Positions 50,254-57,259 of a stretch of 64,000 nucleotides of DNA are shown here, in pieces. The stretch covers positions 157,860 to 221,859 of the forward strand of contig NZ_BMOI01000004.1 in assembly GCF_014646995.1 (NCBI RefSeq), written 5' to 3'. Source of the DNA: Curtobacterium luteum. Lineage in GTDB: Bacteria > Actinomycetota > Actinomycetes > Actinomycetales > Microbacteriaceae. Both the position numbers and the translations under genes were made by a program. Positions within the stretch are counted from its first letter, which is position 1; the number at the start of each line of letters is the position of its first letter. The notes beneath the pieces were generated by a model. It worked only from the letters and a program-made list of their open reading frames with translations. It ran no database searches and was not told where the DNA came from.

Positions 50254-52114
50254 CGGTGAGTCCTGTCTGCCATTCGTACATGAACCAATCCTCTTTCGTT
50301 TGCTGCCGCATCCGATCGAAGGGCTTACCGGCCTCGGGGACCTGATCGCCCAATCCCATCGTTGCTTTCGCGGCGTAGTACTGCGCGGTCGTGTTGTTGT
50401 CGAAGTACGAGTACCGTCCGTGCTCGTTGCCTTCTCGGCCGTCGTACGAGCCGTGATGGGTGATGCCGTGAAGTAGATCTCCACCGGCCCTTCGTGTCTC
50501 CGAGCTGAAGTCATGAGCACCCCAGGTCGGGTCCGTCGGATCCTGCCGACCCGACAGGTGCTGCCCGGTGATCGCCCACCCGTCCCTCGCGCTCTGGCTC
50601 GCGAAGACCTCGCCTTTCGGAACCTCCAAAGTGTCCGCGTTCGGCGCCACGTCCGTAATCCCGGCGGATCCGAAAAGCACGGCATGATCAGCATGGGTCT
50701 TCGTCAGGGCGATCGTTGTCACATTCGTGCCGTAGGAATGCGCGACAACAGACAAGTCCGCATCCTTCCCGGACGCCGCACGGGCGGCATCGAAGCCGCT
50801 CAAGTCGGCCACGAGTGTTTCGGCTCCGACATGTGCGCGCTCGTTCGCCACAACTGAAGCGAACGACAGGTCATCGGCCATCGGTCCGTGGTACCCGATC
50901 CAGGACACGACCGCGACGTCATCAGGAAGAACACCGCCCGCCGCAGCCTGCCGACTGCGCATGCCGTCGGCGATCAGCGCATAATTGCTTACAGTCCCGT
51001 CTTGATAGGTCGCAGTGTTCATCCCGGGCACGATGTACGTCACGTGGCTCGCGAAGTCCATGTCGCCCGAGACGATCTGGGCCAGCGGCGGCCTGTCGTC
51101 AACGAGCGATATGAGAGAGACCGACTTTGTATCCAGCGTCGTCTGGATGTTGGCATACCCGTCGCGCTGCCGCTCCCACACCTGGAGCTGCGCCCGCGCC
51201 GACGCAGCGGCGGCGGGACTGCCCGCCCCGTCCAACTGCTTCGCCCAGTACGACGTCTTCCTCTTCGCCTCAGCGAGCTTGTCCGCGAGCACCGCGGTGT
51301 TCGCCCGTGCCCGAGCCCAATACGAGACGCCGTTCAGAGTCCCGAGCACCGCCGGGACCGCCGCCACGAATGCGTCCTGCTCGGCGGAGTGCGCACCACG
51401 AGGGCCGGACATCGCCGACCACCACGTGGCCACGTCCTTCGCGTCCATCCGCGCCAGGCGAGCGGTCGTTGTCGGATCGTCCCGCAGCGCCGCGATCGAC
51501 TCCTTGTCGAGCGTGCCGAGCCACGTGAGGAACTGCCCGTCACTCATCCTCCCCACGGCGGCCGCAGACTGCAGCTTGCCGACGACCTCCGGTGCTTCCA
51601 GAGCAGCGGCAACACGTCGGTCGGCAGCCTCTCGCCGCGTCACCAGCTCGTCCCACTGCGTCGACAACCGCCCCTGCAGCCCAGCGAGGCCCGCCGCTCC
51701 GGCCTGCAGCTGACGCAGTCTCGTCGTGTCCGACTCCACGGCATCCGCGCTCTGCACGGTCGCGGTGGCGGCTTGGATCGCGCGGGCATTCGCGGCGATG
51801 TCATCGGCCGCGTTCTGCTGCGCAGTCCGTACCCGTTGCGCTTCGTCCTGGATCTGCTGCACCTCGCGTGCGTACGTGTCCAGTGCCGAGGCCGCCTGAT
51901 CGAGCCGAGCCGCGACACGTTGCGCACTCTCGGGTACCGTCGCCGCGACCGCGACGAACCGCTCCTGCGCCTTCCCGCGCCACCCGGACTGCGCCGCCTC
52001 CGCAGCGTCCACCACGTGCCGGGTCCCCGCCCGGACAGCATCGGCGTGAGCCGTGTGCAGGCGTGCGAGACGACGGATGGCATCCGGGTCGCCCACGGTC
52101 GGATCGAGTGTCAC
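50237..52114 (-). CDS. DUF1023-type alpha/beta hydrolase with helical N-terminus
   Basis: The 625-residue protein has a long helical N-terminal region (about 1-200; GWRGKAQERFVAVAATVPESAQRVAARLDQAASAL is WXG100/LXG-like), a linker, and a C-terminal alpha/beta hydrolase domain of the DUF1023 type: ITYIVPGMNT-like strand near 400, GYHGPMADDLSF and the nucleophile in VVAHSYGTNV near residue 500. This layout is common in actinobacterial proteins suspected to leave through type VII secretion. It overlaps the small protein before it (GTGA) and the lipoprotein after it. Base composition looks lower in GC than in neighbouring operons. Confidence 0.8.
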   Translation of the reverse strand: MTLDPTVGDPDAIRRLARLHTAHADAVRAGTRHVVDAAEAAQSGWRGKAQERFVAVAATVPESAQRVAARLDQAASALDTYAREVQQIQDEAQRVRTAQQNAADDIAANARAIQAATATVQSADAVESDTTRLRQLQAGAAGLAGLQGRLSTQWDELVTRREAADRRVAAALEAPEVVGKLQSAAAVGRMSDGQFLTWLGTLDKESIAALRDDPTTTARLARMDAKDVATWWSAMSGPRGAHSAEQDAFVAAVPAVLGTLNGVSYWARARANTAVLADKLAEAKRKTSYWAKQLDGAGSPAAAASARAQLQVWERQRDGYANIQTTLDTKSVSLISLVDDRPPLAQIVSGDMDFASHVTYIVPGMNTATYQDGTVSNYALIADGMRSRQAAAGGVLPDDVAVVSWIGYHGPMADDLSFASVVANERAHVGAETLVADLSGFDAARAASGKDADLSVVAHSYGTNVTTIALTKTHADHAVLFGSAGITDVAPNADTLEVPKGEVFASQSARDGWAITGQHLSGRQDPTDPTWGAHDFSSETRRAGGDLLHGITHHGSYDGREGNEHGRYSYFDNNTTAQYYAAKATMGLGDQVPEAGKPFDRMRQQTKEDWFMYEWQTGLTGDPTL

Positions 52115-52389
52115 TGGAGCTTCACCGCCAGACCCGCGTCCGTATGCTCCAGCACCGCGAGTGCGTCCTGCACGAAGCGGCTCAACGTGTCCGCGTCCTC
52201 GCGGAGCGAGCGGACCATCGCGTCCAGTGCCCGCGCCGAGGACGCGAACGCCGACGCCACGAGGTCGGAGCCGAAGCATCCGCCACCAGCCCGCGAAAGC
52301 GCCCGTTCCGAGCCGAACTCCGCCCCCGCGGACTTCGCCATCGATGCAACCGAACGCATCACCGGCGCTTCGATCGTCAGATCTCCCAC
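52111..52389 (-). CDS. 92-residue WXG100-sized protein
   Basis: The helical protein (GDLTIEAPVMRSVASMAKSAG ... FGSDLVASAFASSARALDAMVRSLREDADTLSRFVQDAL) has the size and two-helix pattern of ESAT-6/WXG100 proteins; CFGS stands at the turn where WXG is expected. GTG 52389 is set by a perfect GGAGGGA ribosome site 6 nt upstream; the longer frame has none. It is the first gene of the three-gene operon and overlaps the hydrolase start by 4 nt. Confidence 0.7.
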   Translation of the reverse strand: MGDLTIEAPVMRSVASMAKSAGAEFGSERALSRAGGGCFGSDLVASAFASSARALDAMVRSLREDADTLSRFVQDALAVLEHTDAGLAVKLQ

Positions 52390-52420
52390 GACTGCTCCCT
52401 CCACGTTCCTGGCGAGGAGC

Positions 52421-52453
52421 ATATCTGATACTTCTCGTGTGGAAATCAGATAT
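52421..52453 (-). promoter_or_regulatory. AT-rich inverted repeat, probable operator
   Basis: ATATCTGAT (52421-52429) is the exact complement of ATCAGATAT (52445-52453), with centres 24 nt apart. It is strikingly AT-rich for this genome and lies 32 nt upstream of the small-protein start. Confidence 0.65.
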
Positions 52454-52507
52454 CGCAGATCTGTGGGGAGCACGACCGGAGGTCGGTCAGCCATCGAGGG
52501 TCGGCCT

Positions 52508-52534
52508 GGAGGCGCGGCTCACCCCCGCCACGCA
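52508..52534. repeat. family D repeat, third copy
   Basis: Matches the 27-nt units at 48245-48271 and 48299-48325 at most positions (GGAGGCGCGGCTCACC start). Confidence 0.8.
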
Positions 52535-52547
52535 CCACCGGTGCCGG

Positions 52548-52579
52548 AGAGTCCCCCCATCGAACCCTCCGACACCGGC
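52548..52579 (+). repeat. 32-nt direct repeat, right copy
   Basis: Identical to 49459-49490. Here it is part of a weak hairpin (GGTGCCGGA at 52540 with TCCGACACC) just downstream of the ADP-ribosylglycohydrolase stop and may have begun as that gene's terminator. Confidence 0.93.
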
Positions 52580-52622
52580 AGCCAGTCGGGGCAGCCGGCC
52601 ACGCGAGGTCGCCAGCGCGCGG

Positions 52623-53576
52623 TCAGACGGCCGCTGATCGAGGGTCGAGCGCCTGCTCGCTCAGCGCAACGAGGTCGCCCGCGCGGAGTCGCGGCCAGCC
52701 GTGCAGCAGCTCACGCCACTCGCCCGGGAGCGCACTCGCTCCGTAGAGCGCGCCCGCGAGGCCACCCGCGATCGCCGCCACCGTGTCCGTGTCGTTCCCG
52801 GTGCGGACCGCGCGGACGAGGGCGTCCTCGAGGCCCGTGCTCCGCCTGACCGCCGCGTACGCAGCCTGGAACGCCGACACCACCCAGCCGTTCGAGTCCG
52901 TGAAGTCGACCGGCTCCGAGTGCTCCGCCGTCACGATCCGGTCGACCCAGATCCGCCGCTTGTCGAGGTCGAGCAGGTCGAGGCCGGCCATGACATCGAG
53001 CTCGCCCGTGAGGACCGCCTTCCGGATCGCTACACACCAGAGCACGCATGCGTCACCCGCGTCGGACTCGTAGTGTGTGAGGTCGCTGATGGCCCGCGCG
53101 GCCTCCGCCAACCGGGGCTCCTCGTCGACCGTTCCCGTCAGGTAGCCGAGCACCAGCGGCGCCGTCCGCATGAGCGAGCCGTTCCCCGCCGAACGCCCTC
53201 GGAACTCGTGTTCCTGCCGGGCCGCGGCCCGCGCGCTCACGGCGGTACGGGCCTCCAGGCCGGTCAAGACGTTGCGCGTCTGGATGCCGACGTCGGGCGC
53301 GGTCCGTGCCCAGTCTGCCCAGGCTGCCACCAGGCCGTCGAGGGCGACCTCGCTGGCAGGGTCGCCGCCGCGAGCGAGGGTGCGGAGGATCGGGACGGCC
53401 ATGCTCGTGTCGTCGGTCCACTCCCCCGGCGCCCAGCCGAAGGAGCCGCCGCCGGCCATCCGGATCGGGGTGGGTTCGGGGACGGCGGGGCGGAACTCGT
53501 AGCCGGCGCCGAGGGCGTCGCCGGCGGCGGAGCCGAGGACGGCGCCGATCGCGCGGTCGCGGGTGCTGGTGTTCAT
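52623..53576 (-). CDS. ADP-ribosylglycohydrolase family protein
   Basis: The 317-residue all-helical enzyme has GSAAGDALGAGYEF, the metal-binding WTDDTSMAV near residue 53, GRSAGNGSLMRTAPL near 125 and the C-terminal GNDTDTVAAIAGGLAGALYG, so both metal-ligand sets of the DraG/ARH family are intact. It should remove ADP-ribose from proteins or nucleic acids, releasing ADP-ribose. It is divergent from an NrtR-like regulator with matching palindromes over both promoters, which ties it to NAD/ADP-ribose sensing. Confidence 0.88.
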   Translation of the reverse strand: MNTSTRDRAIGAVLGSAAGDALGAGYEFRPAVPEPTPIRMAGGGSFGWAPGEWTDDTSMAVPILRTLARGGDPASEVALDGLVAAWADWARTAPDVGIQTRNVLTGLEARTAVSARAAARQEHEFRGRSAGNGSLMRTAPLVLGYLTGTVDEEPRLAEAARAISDLTHYESDAGDACVLWCVAIRKAVLTGELDVMAGLDLLDLDKRRIWVDRIVTAEHSEPVDFTDSNGWVVSAFQAAYAAVRRSTGLEDALVRAVRTGNDTDTVAAIAGGLAGALYGASALPGEWRELLHGWPRLRAGDLVALSEQALDPRSAAV

Positions 53577-53596
53577 GGCCGCCTGCCTTCCGTCGA

Positions 53597-53620
53597 AGTT
53601 TACGCAGGTTTGCGCTAACT
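53597..53620. promoter_or_regulatory. NrtR-type operator 1
   Basis: AGTTTACGCA (53597-53606) and TGCGCTAACT (53611-53620) form an imperfect palindrome, 8 of 10 positions. The minus-strand TAAACT inside it is a candidate -10 box of the glycohydrolase. Confidence 0.65.
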
Positions 53621-53643
53621 GAGTCTCACTGTTCCATGTCATC

Positions 53644-53670
53644 TAGGTTTGCGCAAGTGTGCGTAAACTC
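53644..53670. promoter_or_regulatory. NrtR-type operator 2
   Basis: Inverted copy of operator 1: TTTGCGCA near 53648-53655 and TGCGTAAACT at 53660-53669. It covers the TAAACT box of the regulator, implying autoregulation. Confidence 0.65.
53664..53669 (+). promoter_or_regulatory. -10 box TAAACT, leaderless type
   Basis: TAAACT followed by 7 nt and the GTG at 53677; embedded in operator 2. Confidence 0.5.
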
Positions 53671-53676
53671 GGCGTC

Positions 53677-54339
53677 GTGACATTGTCTGCGTACCGCGAT
53701 CCTTCCGGCAAGCGCCTGGTCGACTACCCGCGGCCCTCGGTGGCTGTGGACACAGCGGTCCTGACCGTGCCTGTGGGGGAACCACTGTCGGTACTGCAGG
53801 TGCGCGATGCCGTCGACGGGGACTGGCGACTGCCGGGGACGTTCGTGCACGAGGGCGAGCGACTGGCCTCGGCAGTGTTGCGATCGCTGTCGGACAAGGC
53901 GGGCGTGACCGGGCTGGCACCGTCGCAGTTGCACGTGTTCGACGATCCCTCACGGGACAGTCGGGGGTGGGTGTTGTCGGTGGCGCACCTCGACACGGTG
54001 CCCTTCTCGCAGTTGTCTCCTGGTCTGGACGGGTCGCGGGCGCGCCTCGTCCCGGTCGACGACGCGACGGGGATGGTGCACGGGCACGACGAGATCGTGC
54101 AGTTCGCGGTGGCCTCGTTGCGGGCCGCGTACGCCGCGACTCCCGATCCGCGCGGCCTCGTGGCGGAGCCGTTCACGATGACCGAACTGCGGCGGGTGCA
54201 CGAAGCCGTGGCGGGACGGGCGTTGCAGCCGGACTCGTTCCGGAGGGCGATGCTGCTGGGGCTCGTGGCGACGGAGGAGAAGCGGGCGGAGGGGCCGGGG
54301 AAGCCGGCGGGGATGTACCGGCGGCACGATCGTCGGTAG
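53677..54339 (+). CDS. nrtR: NrtR-like Nudix-related transcriptional regulator
   Basis: The 220-residue protein has a Nudix fold at the N-terminus (SVAVDTAVLTV...LSVLQVRD, WRLPGTFVHEGERLASAVLRSLSDKAGV) whose Nudix box has lost the catalytic Glu pair (RSLSDK instead of REUxEE). The C-terminal part (LVAEPFTMTELRRVHEAVAG, DSFRRAMLLGLVA, AGMYRR) is the NrtR winged helix. NrtR repressors bind ADP-ribose as anti-repressor. GTG 53677 is favoured because TAAACT lies 7 nt upstream; GTG 53659 would fall in the operator. Its product and the glycohydrolase form a plausible ADP-ribose feedback circuit. Confidence 0.8.
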   Translation: MTLSAYRDPSGKRLVDYPRPSVAVDTAVLTVPVGEPLSVLQVRDAVDGDWRLPGTFVHEGERLASAVLRSLSDKAGVTGLAPSQLHVFDDPSRDSRGWVLSVAHLDTVPFSQLSPGLDGSRARLVPVDDATGMVHGHDEIVQFAVASLRAAYAATPDPRGLVAEPFTMTELRRVHEAVAGRALQPDSFRRAMLLGLVATEEKRAEGPGKPAGMYRRHDRR

Positions 54340-54436
54340 CGATCTCGTTCCTGCACAGTCAGGTCGTTCGGCCGCTTCACCACAACCCGACGGCACCGCT
54401 CGTCGGACGCGCTCCCGTGCGACGACACTGCTCGTG

Positions 54437-54976
54437 ATGGAGCACTGGGATGCGGACGATGCTCGACGGCGGCACATGGCGCGCTTCGGCCGACGGGACA
54501 CAGCGCCCGAGTTCGCCCTGCGGCGTGAACTCCACCGCCGCGGGCGACGCTTCTTCGTGGACCGCCAGGTGAGCAAACAGTGTCGGGTGCGGCCCGACCT
54601 GGTCTTCCCGCGCGCACGCGTAGCCGTGTTCGTCGACGGGTGTTTCTGGCACTACTGCGAGGAGCACGCGCACCTCCCGAAGGCGAACGCCGAGCTCTGG
54701 CGTCGGAAGCTGCTGGCGAATCGTCGGCGGGACGCGCAGAACGAGGCGATCCTCGTGTCCGAGGGATGGCGGGTGCTGCGGTTCTGGGAGCACGAGAACC
54801 CGAGTCCCGCGGCGGACGAGATCGAGGGAGTTCTCGTTCACCGGAGCGCCGTGGTCCACCAACAGCAACCGCGATTCCACGCGCCGCGGGCCGCTCCCGC
54901 AGCGTCTCGACCAGAATCCGAACGAGGGGTGCCGCGTCTTGGCAACGAATGGCAAAACGGCGAAATGATGGATTGA
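54437..54976 (+). CDS. vsr: very short patch repair endonuclease-like protein
   Basis: The 179-residue protein begins with RRRHMARFGRRDTAPEFALRRELHRRGRRFFVDRQV, then the catalytic-core strands RPDLVFPRARVAVFVDGCFWHYCEEHAHLPKANAELW and the closing GWRVLRFWEHE, all Vsr hallmarks. Vsr nicks T:G mismatches arising at methylated cytosines and usually accompanies a DNA cytosine methylase, but none is in this window. About 50 residues after the fold form a poorly conserved tail. ATG 54437 follows GACACT by 7 nt; a GTG lies just before it. Confidence 0.83.
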   Translation: MEHWDADDARRRHMARFGRRDTAPEFALRRELHRRGRRFFVDRQVSKQCRVRPDLVFPRARVAVFVDGCFWHYCEEHAHLPKANAELWRRKLLANRRRDAQNEAILVSEGWRVLRFWEHENPSPAADEIEGVLVHRSAVVHQQQPRFHAPRAAPAASRPESERGVPRLGNEWQNGEMMD

Positions 54977-54992
54977 TCACGTGAAGCACCAG

Positions 54993-54998
54993 TAGCTT
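54993..54998 (+). promoter_or_regulatory. -10 box TAGCTT, start of six-gene operon
   Basis: TAGCTT followed by 6 nt and the ATG at 55005; no other promoter-sized gap exists until 61790. Confidence 0.5.
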
Positions 54999-55004
54999 TC
55001 CGGC

Positions 55005-55769
55005 ATGACGATCACGTCCCCCTCCCGGCCGATGCGATCCACGCGCGCTCTTGTGCAGAGCCTCGAGCATTCTCGACGGTCTTCCCGGACGGGTTCGCAC
55101 AACGACGACCTGTACGTGGCGGCACCGACCGCCCATGGATGGACCGCCCGACATGTCGACGCAGAGCTCCTGGTCATCGTCAACGGAGAAGTCGGGGAGA
55201 CACCGAGGTTCGAACTCAGCGCCGATGCGGCGGCACGCACTTGGCGAACAGAGTTCCGGAGTCGTGCCGAGGTCCTCTCCGTTGTGGAGTCGTTGCGCAG
55301 TTCACAACGGGTTCGTGAAGACCAGCTGGACCTGGCTCGTCGAGTGACGGCCTCCGTTCCGCGGCACGGAACGCAGACCGATCTCCAACGCGCGCTCGAA
55401 CGGGCGGGTCTCGCGCGGTACGTCACGGCCAGCGCCACACGGACTCTTCGGTCTGCCTTGGAGCATGCGCTCCTGATGGCGGCCTCGAGCAAGTTGGATC
55501 ACGCATCCCTCGCGATGGGATCGGCACTGGGAGCGGCGTTCGACGGGCTGGCGGCGCGAGACGGACAGATCTGGCCGGACGACCGTTGGCGGCTGGAACG
55601 CCTCTCATGCGCATCGCGGTCCCTCGGCCTGGCTGGGACGACGCTCGACGAAGCCACCTCGTTGCTGCTCTTCCGCCGTTGCGCCGGCAGTGCGACGGAC
55701 ACTTGGTTCGGTCGCGCGTCGGCACTCGCGCACCGTTCGCTCGTCATCCTCGAGGAACACGATGGCTGA
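55005..55769 (+). CDS. hypothetical protein, first gene of biosynthetic-type operon
   Basis: I do not recognise this 254-residue protein. The N-terminal half has short strands (DDLYVAAPTAHGWTARHVDAELLVIVNGEVGETPRFELS) and the C-terminal half is helical (ALEHALLMAASSKLDHASLAMGSALGAAFDGLA), with one Cys pair (LSCAS, RRCAG). No signal or membrane segment. It overlaps the NUDIX gene by 8 nt, so it belongs to the operon that runs to 61790. It may be a partner or scaffold of the enzymes that follow. Confidence 0.65.
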   Translation: MTITSPSRPMRSTRALVQSLEHSRRSSRTGSHNDDLYVAAPTAHGWTARHVDAELLVIVNGEVGETPRFELSADAAARTWRTEFRSRAEVLSVVESLRSSQRVREDQLDLARRVTASVPRHGTQTDLQRALERAGLARYVTASATRTLRSALEHALLMAASSKLDHASLAMGSALGAAFDGLAARDGQIWPDDRWRLERLSCASRSLGLAGTTLDEATSLLLFRRCAGSATDTWFGRASALAHRSLVILEEHDG

Positions 55770-56253
55770 GCGGGATCGAGCACCCTTCCTGTCCGAGCGC
55801 GATGCTGAGGACGCAGCGTCGAGCGTCGGCACCGGCGCGATCGCCATCATCCGTTGTCCGGCCGGTCTCGTGCTCCACCTCCGTGATGACGATCCGCGGA
55901 TATCCAACCCGGGGACCTGGTCGCTCTTCGGCGGCGCGAGTGACTCGGGCGAATCACCTCGCCAGACCATCGCGCGGGAGCTCGAGGAGGAACTGGGAAT
56001 CACGCCCGAGGTCGGGCCCGCGATCGGCAGGGTCGTCGACCGAGAGGGCGATCGCCGACTGCTGTGGCTGTTCGAGGTGGAGACCACCGTGTTCCCCGAG
56101 CAGATGACGCTGCTCGAAGGGCAGGCGGTCGACGCCTTCGACATCGAGTCTGCTCTCGGGCTCGATCTGGCACCGCTGGCTCGACGCGTGCTCGGAGCGA
56201 GCGGCCTCGGAGCGGAGACGGCGAAGAACAGCGGAGCTCATGACGCCGCTTGA
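55762..56253 (+). CDS. NUDIX hydrolase with intact catalytic box
   Basis: The 163-residue protein carries a complete Nudix box, GGASDSGESPRQTIARELEEELGI, satisfying Gx5Ex7REUxEExGU, and should hydrolyse a nucleoside diphosphate linked to another moiety. The start ATG 55762 lies inside the previous gene (8-nt overlap) behind a GAGGA site. Context suggests a role in making, trimming or detoxifying a nucleotide-containing product. Substrate unknown. Confidence 0.83.
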   Translation: MAERDRAPFLSERDAEDAASSVGTGAIAIIRCPAGLVLHLRDDDPRISNPGTWSLFGGASDSGESPRQTIARELEEELGITPEVGPAIGRVVDREGDRRLLWLFEVETTVFPEQMTLLEGQAVDAFDIESALGLDLAPLARRVLGASGLGAETAKNSGAHDAA

Positions 56254-57259
56254 TCCCCCCGCAGAGTTCAGCTACATGGCCAGCATCGGCGCCGCGGATC
56301 GCGTCTGGGAGGACCTGGTCGCCACCGTGCCGTCACGCTTGCTCCCGCGTCTCAGCCAACTCGTCTTCGCCCTCATCAAGCCCGATGCGATCGCGATGGG
56401 TGTACACCAGTTGATCCTCGACAGCATCGTCGACCGTGGGTGGCGGTTGATGTCCGCGAAGGCGATCAGCGCTCCCCAGGCGGGAGCGTTCGAGAGCCTG
56501 TACGCCTTCAACCTCACAGCGCGGAACGAGCAGAACCAACTGGGCGTCTGGTGGCTGAACTCGAAGCTCTACACGGCGGGCCCGAGCATCGCTCTGCTGC
56601 TCCAGGTACCCAACCATGCTCCTCACGAGGAGGTGTCCAAGTGGAAGGGCCCTTCGGACCCCATGCTCGCGGTCCCAGGTCAGGTCCGGCACGACGCGAG
56701 GGGTTCGAACACCGCGATGAACCTCGTCCACGCCGCCGACGGGCCCATCTCGACAGCTCGCGAGTACCTGATCTTCCACGATCTCGGAGAACTGGTGCAC
56801 GCGTTGCAAGCATCAGCGGAGCGGGCTCCCGACGCAGTTCCGGACCACGAGCTCGAACACGCACTGTGCCTCGCCCGGCCGACGCACCGTGCCCTCGATC
56901 TCCCTTCGGCCGTCATCCGATCGAAGCTCCTCCTGGAGGCCCACGGTGCCGACGGCGCCAGGGCTGTGCCGGCCCGTGTGCAGCGCCACGTCGACTTCCT
57001 GATGTCGGAAGCTCCGCCCGAGGAGCGCTGGCGGGACTTCTGTCGCCTCCTGCGCACAGAACGCAGGTCCAAACGGCCGAGGCAATCGCGGGGTACGGAT
57101 CGCGCGCTCGAGATCCTCGCCGACCCGAGCAACTACTCGCACGGAGCAGCCGTGAGTGTGATCGCCGCGCTGACCGAAGCAGGCGTAGCGGTCGACGTCT
57201 GGGATCGGCTCGCGCTCGAGACCGGCATGCACTACGCACCGGATGAGGTGTCGGACTGA
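56240..57259 (+). CDS. nucleoside diphosphate kinase-like domain protein with extra C-terminal region
   Basis: The 339-residue protein has a diverged NDK fold in residues 40-180: FALIKPDAI with Lys47, ILDSIVDRGWRLMSAKAI, and PGQVRHDARGSNTAMNLVHAADGP, where His164 in NxxH corresponds to the phosphorylated His of NDK. It is more than twice the usual NDK length; residues about 185-339 are helical and unfamiliar. A real kinase activity on nucleoside diphosphates is possible but not certain. It overlaps the NUDIX gene by 14 nt and the next gene by 1 nt (TGATG). Confidence 0.7.
   Translation: MTPLDPPAEFSYMASIGAADRVWEDLVATVPSRLLPRLSQLVFALIKPDAIAMGVHQLILDSIVDRGWRLMSAKAISAPQAGAFESLYAFNLTARNEQNQLGVWWLNSKLYTAGPSIALLLQVPNHAPHEEVSKWKGPSDPMLAVPGQVRHDARGSNTAMNLVHAADGPISTAREYLIFHDLGELVHALQASAERAPDAVPDHELEHALCLARPTHRALDLPSAVIRSKLLLEAHGADGARAVPARVQRHVDFLMSEAPPEERWRDFCRLLRTERRSKRPRQSRGTDRALEILADPSNYSHGAAVSVIAALTEAGVAVDVWDRLALETGMHYAPDEVSD

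Noticed and set aside
52540..52579. tRNA 3'-end or T-arm resemblance (GGGTTCGAT) in the direct repeat
   Set aside because: The flanking bases (GGAGG and GGGGG) cannot pair as a T-stem and no other tRNA arm is present.
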